Shown one piece after another: positions 1 to 6,849 of a DNA stretch of 13,389 nucleotides. A program made the position numbers and the translations under genes. The stretch is from an uncultured Campylobacter sp. Its GTDB lineage: Bacteria > Campylobacterota > Campylobacteria > Campylobacterales > Campylobacteraceae. The stretch spans positions 1 to 13,389 of the forward strand of contig NZ_CALACG010000354.1 of the NCBI RefSeq assembly GCF_937890585.1. Reading direction: 5' to 3'. Under the pieces are notes generated by a model. It was not told where the DNA came from and searched no databases. It saw only the letters and a list, made by a program, of their open reading frames with translations. How positions within the stretch are numbered: position 1 is the first letter of the stretch; every line of letters begins with the position of its first letter.

Positions 1-5
1 TCTAT

Positions 6-38
6 TCGTCGGCAGCGTCAGATGTGTATAAGAGACAG
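6..38 (+). other. Nextera sequencing adapter (artefact)
   Basis: These 33 bases match the Illumina Nextera read-1 transposase adapter end to end. The first 14 are the sequencing-primer part (TCGTCGGCAGCGTC) and the last 19, at 20-38, are the Tn5 mosaic end (AGATGTGTATAAGAGACAG). This is library DNA, not genome, so the true sequence begins at about base 39. The five bases before it (1-5) are of unknown origin. The adapter removes whatever genomic DNA preceded the first gene, including most of its promoter. Confidence 0.98.
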
Positions 39-40
39 GC

Positions 41-46
41 CGATAT
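41..46 (+). promoter_or_regulatory. possible sigma-28 (FliA) -10 box
   Basis: CGATAT at 41-46, within GCCGATAT at 39-46, fits the -10 element used by flagellar sigma-28 in Campylobacter (CGATWT) and resembles the enterobacterial GCCGATAA. It lies about 40 bp before the start codon at 86, leaving room for a 5' leader of about 33 nt with the ribosome site AAGGAAGG at 73-80. The matching -35 element would sit about 15 bp upstream, inside the adapter, so it cannot be checked here. A six-base match alone is weak. Confidence 0.4.
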
Positions 47-85
47 AGTTATAAATAAAGAAATAAACTAAAAAGGAAGGACGAT

Positions 86-469
86 ATGCAAATAGATGCA
101 AATATGAACTCAAATGTTTTCTATCATAATGGCTACACATCTATATCATCAAGTAGCGCTAAAACCAGCATATTAGTATCTTCTGGCTATGGTACAAAAG
201 ATATCGTTAGAAGTAATGATGTGCATGTCGAACAAAGAGAAGAAGTTAGACAAAAACCTACAATTATTAGAAAAGAAGATGTCACAGAGTTACAAAAAAA
301 TTTAGAAAAATTACAAGATCAAAGAAGCGATATAGCTGATCAAATTTCAAGCATCCAGCACCTGAAAGATCGTGATTCTATGCAGATGCTTCATCATCTA
401 AATTTAGAACAATCAAGCATTCAGAATAACATTTTAAGTATTAAAACTCAAATGACAGAAATGGTATAG
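86..469 (+). CDS. hypothetical coiled-coil protein, 127 aa
   Basis: I do not recognise a named family. The ATG at 86 is preceded by a strong ribosome site (AAGGAAGG, 73-80). Residues 1-60 are polar and Ser/Asn/Tyr-rich (NGYTSISSSSAKTS), look disordered, and show no signal peptide or membrane segment. Residues ~63-126 are charged and Leu/Gln/Ile-rich with heptad-like spacing (VTELQKNLEKLQDQRSDIAD), consistent with two helices forming a coiled coil or hairpin. There is no cysteine. The possible sigma-28 -10 box upstream suggests expression with late flagellar genes, where Campylobacter has several small non-flagellar co-regulated proteins; that role is inference. The gene converges on the next one, with both stop codons inside a shared hairpin. 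Confidence 0.85.
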   Translation: MQIDANMNSNVFYHNGYTSISSSSAKTSILVSSGYGTKDIVRSNDVHVEQREEVRQKPTIIRKEDVTELQKNLEKLQDQRSDIADQISSIQHLKDRDSMQMLHHLNLEQSSIQNNILSIKTQMTEMV

Positions 470-485
470 GCTTAAGACTAAGCCT
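468..485. terminator. hairpin between convergent genes
   Basis: AGGCTTA (468-474) and TAAGCCT (479-485) form a perfect 7-bp stem around the tetraloop AGAC. The structure covers the TAG of the plus gene (467-469) and the TAG of the minus gene (478-480). Neither strand has a clear T-run after the stem, so this is an imperfect intrinsic terminator at best. It may instead stabilise 3' ends or slow polymerase from both sides. Confidence 0.5.
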
Positions 486-1017
486 TACCGATAATAGTTT
501 TTAAAACCAAACAAAAATCCTCTAAAAAGTATCCCATTGACTTATAGAAGTTACTGTTAGCATTTTGTTCAAGCTCTTTTGCAAGTTGCTCGGCATATGG
601 CAAGAAAAAAGAGAGGCTAAAAGCAGCAAGAAGTTGCATAGACTCTTTTGTCGCATCTTTTTTTAAGATATTTGCTATCAAAATGAGCTGATTTGAGATG
701 CTATCAACCTCGCCCATTTTTGGCTCAAAATTTATAGCCTTGTAAAATTGTGCCAAATCATCTTTTGCACTTGAAAAATAGTAGCTTGCTTCAAATTTTG
801 CCTTTAAAATGACAAAATCATCACACAGAGCTGCACTGCTCTCATCTTTGATAAATTTAGCGTAAAGCTCATTTCCTTTTACGTTCGCATCACTCTTTGT
901 CTGCGTTATCCATGCACTTGTCTTTTTGATACGCATAAAAGATGAGACACCCAAGATGCCATTAAAATTTGTAGCAAGTGCAGCTGCTACGACGCTGTAA
1001 AGCTCTCCAAGTCTCAA
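478..1017 (-). CDS. TorD/NarJ-like chaperone, divergent
   Basis: This 179-residue protein resembles the all-helical TorD/DmsD/NarJ chaperones that hold molybdoenzyme precursors before Tat export. Residues ~86-115 (LAQFYKAINFEP, then a helix) fit the family's mid-region 'FY...G' segment. Residues 136-170 (LPYAEQLAKELEQ, then FYKSMGYFLEDF) fit the C-terminal 'W/Y..F...L...A...FY..L...F' pattern. The usual E-P-D-H motif with following E-L is absent; the same place reads VDSISNQL, so partner binding may differ. The start is TTG at 1017, supported by AAGGA at ~1025-1030 inside the end of copA; the next ATG (residue 28) has no better support. Only 2 bp separate it from copA, so they are probably co-transcribed and coupled. 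No molybdoenzyme gene is in view. The family call is from pattern, not a search. Confidence 0.6.
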   Translation of the reverse strand: MRLGELYSVVAAALATNFNGILGVSSFMRIKKTSAWITQTKSDANVKGNELYAKFIKDESSAALCDDFVILKAKFEASYYFSSAKDDLAQFYKAINFEPKMGEVDSISNQLILIANILKKDATKESMQLLAAFSLSFFLPYAEQLAKELEQNANSNFYKSMGYFLEDFCLVLKTIIGKA

Positions 1018-1019
1018 TT

Positions 1020-3197
1020 TTAATCCTTAAGCTTCAAATATCTAAGTCTAAGCGCATTTAGCACGACAGTGACCGAGCTTAAGCACATTGCCATCGAGCC
1101 ATAAACTGGGCTTAAAAGCAGTCCAAATACCGGATATAGCACGCCAGCAGCCACTGGTATGCAAATGGCGTTATACATAAATGCCCAAAACAAATTCTCT
1201 TTTATGTTAGCAATAGTCGCATTTGCAAGCTTTACAAGCCCACTCACGCCACGCAGATCGTTTTTTACAAGCACGATATCACCAGCGCCTTTAGCGATGT
1301 CTGAGCCTGAGTTCATAGCGATGCCAACGCTTGCTTCTTTAAGCGATGGCGAGTCGTTTATGCCGTCCCCTACAAAGATCACGCCACCTCGGCTCATGAG
1401 CTCTTTTACCTTGTTAAATTTGTCCTCAGGCAACATATTTGCATAATACTCGCTCACATTTAGCTTGCTAGCGATATTTGCCACTACTTTTTTATCATCA
1501 CCTGAGAGGATCACGCTTTGTAAATTTAGCCTTGAAAGCTCGTTTATAACGCTATTTGCTTCGTTTTTTAGCTCATCGCTTAGCGTTAAAAAGCCGCTAA
1601 ATTTTTGATTTAGCGCACAAAGTATGATGCCACTTCCGTCACTTGTAGCCTCTTTTATCGCCTCACTATCAGCTTCATTTAGCAAGATATTGTTTGCTGC
1701 GAGCAGTTTTTCGTTACCTATTATTATCTTGTTACTCTCGTCTTCATAGACGATGCCTTGGCCAACTACGTTTTGGAATTTGCCATTTAGCTTTTGTAAA
1801 TTTATGTAATTTTGTTTTGCGTATCTTACAATCGCTTTTGAGATCGGATGCTCGCTTAAATTTTCAGCAGATGCCACTAGCTCTAGCTCTTTTTCGCTCA
1901 AATTTGAGCTCTTGACACTGATTAGCCCCTTACTTAGCGTGCCAGTTTTGTCAAATGCTACAAATTTAGCATCTTTTATAAGCTCCAAAACCTCTGGATT
2001 TTTCACCAAAATCCCAGCTTTTGCACCACGCGCGAGCGAGCTTACGATTGCTATTGGCGTGGCAAGTCCTAGTGCGCATGGGCATGATATGATAAGCACG
2101 CAGATCGCGCTAGAGATCGCATAGGCGAAATTTCCACTAAAAATTATCCATATTAAAAATGTAAGAACTGAGATCGCCACCACACTTGGTACAAAGATGT
2201 TTGCTATCTTGTCAGCCAGCCGTCCGATAGGCATCTTTTTAGAGCTAGCGTCGCTTAGTAGGCTTAAAATTTGAGATAGCAAGCTTTCAAAAGAACTCTT
2301 TGTTACCTTGACACTTATATAGCCATTTGTGTTTAGAGTGCCGGCAAATACGCTATCTCCCACCTCTTTATAAACTGGCAAGCTCTCTCCTGTAAGCATA
2401 GAAGCATCTATCTCAGCGCCACCTTGAACTATCACGCCATCACTTGGGATGTTGTAGCCATTTTTTACGATGACGATGTCGCCTACTTTTAGCTCATTTA
2501 CATTTACCTCTTTGCTCTGTCCATCTGGCATGACCAAAAAGGCGGTCTTTGGTGAAATTTTAAGTAGCGTCTTTAGGTAGTCGCCTGCCTTTGCCTTTGA
2601 GCGCTCTTCAAGATACTTACCAAGCAAAACAAAGGCTATTATCATCGCTGCGCCCGAGATATAGACGTTTTTTAGATCATCTGGGATGAAATTTGAAAAG
2701 ATCACAACAAAAAGCGAGTATAAAAATGCACTACCGCTTCCAAGAGCTACAAGCACGTTCATATCGTAGTTTTTGTTTTTAACAGCCTCTATGGCGTGAG
2801 CAAAGAAGTCTTTGCCACTAAAAGCTAGCACCAAAAATGCTAAAACTAGCATGAGTAAATTTACTAGCAAGCTCTGAGGCGCGAACATCTCAAGCGCCAT
2901 TATCACGATGCTTGCTATAAATGCAAATATAAATTTATTTCTGATCGCAGTTATATGCTCGTCTCTTTTGGCTTCAAATTCATCAATATTTGTCGCCACA
3001 AAGTAGCCAAGCTTCTTTATCTTTTGCTCTAAAACTTCACGCACGCTGGCGTCTTTTAGGACAAACTCACCGCTTGCATTTGCAAAATTTACATTTGCTT
3101 CAAGCACCCCATCTATCTTTTTGGAAACTTTCTCGATAGCGTTTGAGCAATTTACACAGCTCATTCCCGCTATATTTAGCTTGACTTTTAAAGGCAT
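1020..3197 (-). CDS. copA: copper-exporting P1B-type ATPase CopA
   Basis: This enzyme exports Cu(I) from the cytoplasm across the inner membrane using ATP. Its 725 residues carry the complete set of family features. One N-terminal heavy-metal domain has GMSCVNC (11-17). Membrane helices lie at ~87-130 and ~145-195. The actuator motif is TGES (269-272) and the copper-site CPC is at 372-374 in an intramembrane helix. The phosphorylation motif is DKTGT (416-420, Asp416), the nucleotide-domain HP is 450-451, and the hinge is GDGIND (610-615). The last helices carry YN (675-676) and the MCLSS segment (704-708), the Cu(I) signature of subgroup 1B-1. The ATG at 3197 has AAGGAG at ~3206-3211, inside the end of the upstream copper chaperone gene. 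It is intact and of normal length. CopA is well supported over a Zn/Cd pump because of CPC plus the late-helix residues. Confidence 0.96.
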   Translation of the reverse strand: MPLKVKLNIAGMSCVNCSNAIEKVSKKIDGVLEANVNFANASGEFVLKDASVREVLEQKIKKLGYFVATNIDEFEAKRDEHITAIRNKFIFAFIASIVIMALEMFAPQSLLVNLLMLVLAFLVLAFSGKDFFAHAIEAVKNKNYDMNVLVALGSGSAFLYSLFVVIFSNFIPDDLKNVYISGAAMIIAFVLLGKYLEERSKAKAGDYLKTLLKISPKTAFLVMPDGQSKEVNVNELKVGDIVIVKNGYNIPSDGVIVQGGAEIDASMLTGESLPVYKEVGDSVFAGTLNTNGYISVKVTKSSFESLLSQILSLLSDASSKKMPIGRLADKIANIFVPSVVAISVLTFLIWIIFSGNFAYAISSAICVLIISCPCALGLATPIAIVSSLARGAKAGILVKNPEVLELIKDAKFVAFDKTGTLSKGLISVKSSNLSEKELELVASAENLSEHPISKAIVRYAKQNYINLQKLNGKFQNVVGQGIVYEDESNKIIIGNEKLLAANNILLNEADSEAIKEATSDGSGIILCALNQKFSGFLTLSDELKNEANSVINELSRLNLQSVILSGDDKKVVANIASKLNVSEYYANMLPEDKFNKVKELMSRGGVIFVGDGINDSPSLKEASVGIAMNSGSDIAKGAGDIVLVKNDLRGVSGLVKLANATIANIKENLFWAFMYNAICIPVAAGVLYPVFGLLLSPVYGSMAMCLSSVTVVLNALRLRYLKLKD

Positions 3198-3198
3198 A

Positions 3199-3402
3199 TC
3201 AAAGCTCCTTTATAACGTCAAATCCAAGATCAGCCATTTCTGATTTAAATTTCTCTACATCGCCATCTTTTATATCAAGGCTTACTTGTCTTGGCTCTTT
3301 GCTAAGATCGACTTTTATCTCACCAAAGTCATCTTCAAGTGCGTTTTTTATAGTATTTGCGCAGTTTTGGCAATGCACGTTATTTACCTCAAATGTTTTC
3401 AT
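3199..3402 (-). CDS. copZ: CopZ-like copper chaperone (HMA domain)
   Basis: A 67-residue single heavy-metal-associated domain that should bind Cu(I) and hand it to CopA. The metal-binding CxxC is C11-Q-N-C14. The usual MxCxxC is altered: the residue before the first Cys is His and the position before that is Val (NVHCQNC). The C-terminal LGFDVIKEL fits the end of a beta-alpha-beta-beta-alpha-beta fold. The ATG at 3402 overlaps the stop of the upstream acetyltransferase (ATGA) and has AAGGAG about 7 bases upstream. One base separates its stop from the copA start, so the three genes are very likely one transcript. The HMA family is sure; the CopZ name rests on size and on the copA neighbour. 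Confidence 0.88.
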   Translation of the reverse strand: MKTFEVNNVHCQNCANTIKNALEDDFGEIKVDLSKEPRQVSLDIKDGDVEKFKSEMADLGFDVIKEL

Positions 3403-3953
3403 ATTATCTCCTTTATCATGTGGTCGTATTCGTGTAAATTTATGATCTTTTTGGTGTTAAATTTAAAGCCAAGGCTCTCGTAAAATTTACGAACTTTTGG
3501 CTTATTTACATCAACTATCAGCGAGACCTTTTTATGTCCTAGCTCTTTTGCTTTGGCAAATGAGTGCAAGATAAGCTCTTTTGCAAGCCCTTGGCCTCTA
3601 AATTTCTCATCCACAGCGATGCTATCTATATAAAACTCATCATCAAAGCACTCTTTTTCCACCTCGGCGTCTTTGCCAAGCGCCTTTAGATGCTGCGAAA
3701 TTTCTCTATCAAGCTGCTTCACATCGCCACCAAAATATACACACATCGCAGCGATGATCTCGCCGTCACGCTTACATATATATATGTTTTTGTAGCTTAG
3801 TCTGTTTGTTTCGCTTTTAAAAAATGAGTGTAAAATTTCGTCGCTTTTTAGGGGATCGTCGTAGCCGCTTAGCTTGTAAGCGATATCTTCCATTGCCAAA
3901 TTTAGTAGCCTGATGCAGCTTTTTGCATCTTGTTTTTGAGCATTTTCTATCAT
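3399..3953 (-). CDS. GNAT-family N-acetyltransferase
   Basis: A 184-residue single-domain GNAT enzyme that transfers an acetyl group from acetyl-CoA to an unknown amine. The acetyl-CoA pyrophosphate loop (motif A) is FRGQGLAKELI at 118-128, preceded by the strand FYIDSIAVDEKF (107-118). Motif B is NKPKVRKFYESLGF (150-163), including the conserved Tyr158. There is no signal peptide or membrane segment. It is the first gene of the minus operon and overlaps copZ by 4 bp. The start ATG at 3953 has no convincing ribosome site nearby. A TATAAT at 3962-3967 would start transcription only a few bases before the ATG, so the mRNA may be leaderless. The link to copper is by position only; the substrate cannot be read from the sequence. 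Confidence 0.9.
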   Translation of the reverse strand: MIENAQKQDAKSCIRLLNLAMEDIAYKLSGYDDPLKSDEILHSFFKSETNRLSYKNIYICKRDGEIIAAMCVYFGGDVKQLDREISQHLKALGKDAEVEKECFDDEFYIDSIAVDEKFRGQGLAKELILHSFAKAKELGHKKVSLIVDVNKPKVRKFYESLGFKFNTKKIINLHEYDHMIKEII

Positions 3954-3961
3954 GGCTATGA

Positions 3962-3967
3962 TTATAT
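3962..3967 (-). promoter_or_regulatory. -10 box for the acetyltransferase-cop operon
   Basis: Read on the minus strand this is a perfect TATAAT in the context GCATATAATC, 8 bases before the ATG at 3953, with no obvious -35 box as is usual in Campylobacter. The expected transcription start would fall about base 3955, giving a leader of nearly zero length. No clear dyad for a copper sensor is seen beside it. Confidence 0.55.
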
Positions 3968-4038
3968 GCCTTTAGCTTAAATTTTTACCAAATGTTAGGT
4001 TGTGATTTGTAAATTAAAAAGCCTTTGGCGGCAAACTA

Positions 4039-4068
4039 AAAATGTTTTAAAAAAGTATAAAATGTTTT
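4039..4068 (+). repeat. direct repeat AAAATGTTTT upstream of yebC
   Basis: AAAATGTTTT occurs at 4039-4048 and again at 4059-4068, exactly 20 bp apart (about two helical turns), just upstream of the -10 box at 4073. It could be paired sites for a regulator. It could also reflect the periodic AT-rich tracts that replace the -35 box in Campylobacter promoters. Confidence 0.5.
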
Positions 4069-4072
4069 TAGT

Positions 4073-4078
4073 TATAAT
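4073..4078 (+). promoter_or_regulatory. -10 box for the yebC-ppiB-dctA operon
   Basis: A perfect TATAAT 27 bp before the yebC ATG, with T-rich tracts upstream in place of a -35 box, as in housekeeping sigma-70 promoters of Campylobacter. Predicted transcription starts at about 4085, leaving a ~20-nt leader with the ribosome site CAAGGA at 4095-4100. Confidence 0.65.
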
Positions 4079-4105
4079 CCATAAAAAATTTATTCAAGGA
4101 TATTT

Positions 4106-4813
4106 ATGGGACGAGCATTTGAGTACCGAAGAGCCGCAAAAGAGGCTAGATGGGATAAGATGAGTAAGGTATTTCCAAAACTTTCAAAGGCTATAACAGT
4201 AGCTGCAAAAGATGGCGGATGTGACCCAGATATGAACCCTAAACTTCGCGCGGCGATCGCAGCTGCAAAGGCTGAAAATATGCCAAAAGACAACATCGAC
4301 GCTGCTATAAAAAGAGCAAATGGCAAAGATAGCGCCGATATTAAAACGATCTTTTATGACGGCAAAGCAGCTCACGGCGTGCAAATCATCGTTGAGTGCG
4401 CGACTGACAACCCAACAAGAACGGTCGCAAATGTCAAGGCGATATTTAGCAAAAATGGCGGAGAAATTTTGCCAAGTGGCAGCCTTAGCTTTATGTTTAC
4501 AAGAAAGAGTGTTTTTGAGCTTGAAAAACCAAGCGCAGATGTCGAAGAGATCGAGCTTGAGCTGATAGACTATGGTCTAAGCGATATCGAGGCTGACGAT
4601 GATACGTTATATGTTTATGGCGACTATGCAAATTTTGGCACACTACATGAAGGGATAGAAAAGCTAAATTTAGTAGTTAAAAAAGCTTCACTTCAATACC
4701 TACCAAACCAAGCTGTAAATTTAGACGAAGAGCAGATGCTTGAGGTCGAGAAGCTTCTTGATAAGCTAGAAGACGATGACGACGTTCAAGCAGTTTATAC
4801 AAATATCGAGTAA
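4106..4813 (+). CDS. yebC: YebC/PmpR-family protein
   Basis: A full-length (235 aa) YebC/PmpR-family protein. The family was long annotated as transcriptional regulators; more recent work ties it to translation, helping ribosomes through proline-rich stalls. Support: the N-terminal basic segment [21 protein letters not shown] (1-21), the epsilonproteobacterial form of the usual GHSKW start; then [20 protein letters not shown] (44-63), one of the most conserved stretches in the family; [20 protein letters not shown] (97-116); [14 protein letters not shown] (118-131); and an acidic C-terminus. The ATG is chosen because the family N-terminus begins there, with a ribosome site at 4095-4100. It is first of three genes with 11-bp gaps; the cyclophilin follows directly, an order I recall from other Campylobacter. 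Confidence 0.95.
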   Translation: MGRAFEYRRAAKEARWDKMSKVFPKLSKAITVAAKDGGCDPDMNPKLRAAIAAAKAENMPKDNIDAAIKRANGKDSADIKTIFYDGKAAHGVQIIVECATDNPTRTVANVKAIFSKNGGEILPSGSLSFMFTRKSVFELEKPSADVEEIELELIDYGLSDIEADDDTLYVYGDYANFGTLHEGIEKLNLVVKKASLQYLPNQAVNLDEEQMLEVEKLLDKLEDDDDVQAVYTNIE

Positions 4814-4824
4814 AAAGGAGCAAC

Positions 4825-5319
4825 ATGCGTTTTGATGAGTTAAAAGTTTATGATATAAATTTAGACGAACTAAAAAAAGATAAATTTGCAGTTTTAGAGA
4901 CAGACAAAGGCGAGATAAGAGTTGAGCTTTTTGCCGAGGAAGCGCCGCAAGCTGTTGCAAATTTTGTCCATTTGATAAAAACAGGCTTTTATAATGGCCT
5001 AAATTTTCACAGAGTTATACCAAATTTCGTCATCCAAGGTGGCTGCCCAAATGGCACAGGCACAGGCGGTCCTGGCTGGAGGATAAAATGCGAATGCGAC
5101 AACCAAAAGGTAAAGCATGAGCGTGGAAGCCTTAGCATGGCTCACGCAGGTCGCGACACTGGCGGATCGCAGTTTTTCATCTGCCACAGCAAGCAACCTC
5201 ATCTTGACGGCGTGCATACAGTCTTTGGAAAGTGCGCTGACGATGAGAGCTTAAAGGTACTTGATGCTATCAGGCAAGGCGACAAGATCCTCTCAGCAGA
5301 GATCAAGCAGAGCCTATAA
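4825..5319 (+). CDS. ppiB: peptidyl-prolyl cis-trans isomerase, cyclophilin type
   Basis: A 164-residue cyclophilin that speeds cis-trans isomerisation of Xaa-Pro bonds. No signal peptide is present, so it should be cytoplasmic like PpiB. Active-site pieces are visible: [13 protein letters not shown] (61-73, catalytic Arg63), GSLSMAH (101-107), GSQFFI (114-119) and [11 protein letters not shown] (126-136). The position equivalent to the drug-contacting Trp of human cyclophilin A is His126, as in many bacterial members, which usually means weak cyclosporin binding. The N-terminal ~20 residues form a short charged extension before the core. The ATG has AAGGAG at 4815-4820. It sits 11 bp after yebC and 11 bp before the transporter gene, so co-transcription is likely. 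Confidence 0.95.
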   Translation: MRFDELKVYDINLDELKKDKFAVLETDKGEIRVELFAEEAPQAVANFVHLIKTGFYNGLNFHRVIPNFVIQGGCPNGTGTGGPGWRIKCECDNQKVKHERGSLSMAHAGRDTGGSQFFICHSKQPHLDGVHTVFGKCADDESLKVLDAIRQGDKILSAEIKQSL

Positions 5320-5330
5320 AAGGGGAATTT

Positions 5331-6686
5331 ATGGAGAGTGCAAAAACGCAAAAAAGTCTCTTTGTGAGACTATTTACCAATCTCGCCATTTGGGTTGTGA
5401 TAGGTATAGTTGGCGGTGTTATCGTCGGTATGGTCGCACCTGAGCTTGGCATAGCGAGCAAGCCAGGCATTGATTATTTTATAAAAGCCCTTAAAATTTT
5501 AATCGGCCCTATCATCTTTTTAACGATCGTTTCAGGCATCGTCGGACTTGAGAGCCTAAAAGATCTTGGCACCATCGGGCTTAAGGCATTTATCTACTTT
5601 GAGATAGTTAGCACGCTTGCTCTTGCTGTTGGTATCATCTTTGGCGAGACGCTTCGTCCAGGACATGGCATGAACCTTGACTACACCCAGCTTGATGCCT
5701 CAAGTGTTGCTAAATTTACATCGCAAGCTGGAAATATGGATGCAAATAGTGGCTTTTTAGCACACACGCTTCATCTTTTAAGAGGCGCTGTGCCAGTAGA
5801 TGACATCTTCCCTTACGTGCATATACTTGATCCATTTATAAAATCAAACACACTTCAAGTTCTTTTCATGGCGATAGTGGTTGCCATCGTGCTTTCGCTA
5901 CTTGCTCATGATAAAAAGCAAGCTTGTCTAAAACCGCTTGAATTTATCCAGCACTACGTCTTAAAGCTTCTTACTTGGCTTATGTTATTTAGCCCAGTGG
6001 CTGCCTTTTCGGCGATGGCTTACTTGATCGGTAAATTTGGTATCGGAACACTTCTTGGTATGATGGAGCTTCTCATAGTTATGTTGCTCGCAAGCTGCTT
6101 TTTTATCTTTGTCGTGCTTGGTATCATCTGCTACTTTGCAAAGGTCAATGTCTTTAAATTTATGCGCTTTATCTCAAAAGAGGTCTTGGTCGTTTTTGCG
6201 ACAAGCTCGAGCGAAACAGCTCTTGCACCACTTATGCAAAAGCTAGAAGCAGCTGGTATAAATAGAGGTGCAGTTGGCCTCATCATCCCAACTGGCTACT
6301 CATTTAACCTTGACTGCACCAACATCTATCTAAGTTTAAGCGTTATCTTCTTGGCTCAAGCATTTAATATCCCACTAACTTTTGAACATCTAATAAGCAT
6401 ACTAATCGTGCTAATGATCACAAGTAAAGGCGCTGTTGGCGTTACAGGCTCAGGCTTTGTCGTCCTTGCTGGCACACTAAGCGCACTTCCAAGCACTGGC
6501 ATACCAGTCGTAACCGTAGCTGTGCTACTTGGCGTTGATAAATTTATGTCAGAGATGCGTGCTGTTGGTAACCTTTGCGGCAATGCCGTTGGCTGCATGA
6601 TCGTATCTATCTGGGACAAAAAGGTTGATATGGAGAAATTTAGATACGCACTAGATCATCCAGACGAATTTCACTTCCACTCATAA
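5331..6686 (+). CDS. dctA: DctA-type dicarboxylate/amino acid:cation symporter
   Basis: An inner-membrane sodium- or proton-coupled carrier of the DAACS (GltP/DctA) family, 451 residues, normal length. The first membrane helix is ~18-36 and the second ~47-72. The family core is complete: serine-rich hairpin 1 TSSSE (291-295), helix 7 PTGYSFNLD (320-328), hairpin 2 SKGAVGVTGSGF (365-376), and helix 8 FMSEMRAVGNLCGNAV (405-420). The sequence around helix 7 and FMSE-R resembles DctA more than glutamate carriers, so C4-dicarboxylates (succinate, fumarate, malate, possibly aspartate) are the likely substrates. One oddity: the NLDGT motif reads NLDCT (326-330), with Cys329 in place of Gly at the cation/substrate site. 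A ribosome site AAGGGG (5320-5325) precedes the ATG. Tandem stops TAA TAG and a terminator follow. Confidence 0.9.
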   Translation: MESAKTQKSLFVRLFTNLAIWVVIGIVGGVIVGMVAPELGIASKPGIDYFIKALKILIGPIIFLTIVSGIVGLESLKDLGTIGLKAFIYFEIVSTLALAVGIIFGETLRPGHGMNLDYTQLDASSVAKFTSQAGNMDANSGFLAHTLHLLRGAVPVDDIFPYVHILDPFIKSNTLQVLFMAIVVAIVLSLLAHDKKQACLKPLEFIQHYVLKLLTWLMLFSPVAAFSAMAYLIGKFGIGTLLGMMELLIVMLLASCFFIFVVLGIICYFAKVNVFKFMRFISKEVLVVFATSSSETALAPLMQKLEAAGINRGAVGLIIPTGYSFNLDCTNIYLSLSVIFLAQAFNIPLTFEHLISILIVLMITSKGAVGVTGSGFVVLAGTLSALPSTGIPVVTVAVLLGVDKFMSEMRAVGNLCGNAVGCMIVSIWDKKVDMEKFRYALDHPDEFHFHS

Positions 6687-6697
6687 TAGAGTTTTTT

Positions 6698-6718
6698 AAG
6701 GGGCAATCGCCCCTTTTT
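6698..6718 (+). terminator. rho-independent terminator after dctA
   Basis: AAGGGGC (6698-6704) pairs with GCCCCTT (6709-6715) around the loop AATC, followed by a T-run through 6718. It begins 12 bp after the dctA stop and should end the yebC-ppiB-dctA transcript. Confidence 0.92.
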
Positions 6719-6816
6719 ATCTTAAATTTACTTCAAAACTTAAAGCGCTTACTCCCTATTTTTACAATGCCAAATGAAAATTTAGAAATTTTATTTTTAA
6801 ATATAGAAACTAATAT

Positions 6817-6822
6817 TATAAT
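6817..6822 (+). promoter_or_regulatory. -10 box for the racemase-fusion/glyS operon
   Basis: A perfect TATAAT in a very AT-rich stretch, 27 bp before the ATG at 6850 and about 100 bp after the dctA terminator. The implied leader of ~20 nt includes a strong ribosome site GGAGGAG at 6841-6847. With no terminator before glyS, this promoter probably also serves the small membrane protein and glyS. Confidence 0.65.
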
Positions 6823-6849
6823 TATTGAAAATTTTAATTTGGAGGAGTT

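Noticed and set aside
20-38. A Tn5/IS50 end as a real mobile element
   Set aside because: The mosaic end is directly preceded by the Nextera primer sequence and sits at the contig edge, so it is a library adapter, not a transposon.
1159-2124. Three plus-strand open frames opposite copA
   Set aside because: They lie entirely within the well-supported copA gene on the other strand, have no ribosome sites or recognisable motifs, and read as antisense shadows.
3970-4072. Copper-sensor operator (CueR- or CsoR-like dyad) in the divergent intergenic region
   Set aside because: I found no convincing inverted repeat of suitable spacing near the -10 box of the cop operon; only AT-rich tracts and the direct repeat are present.
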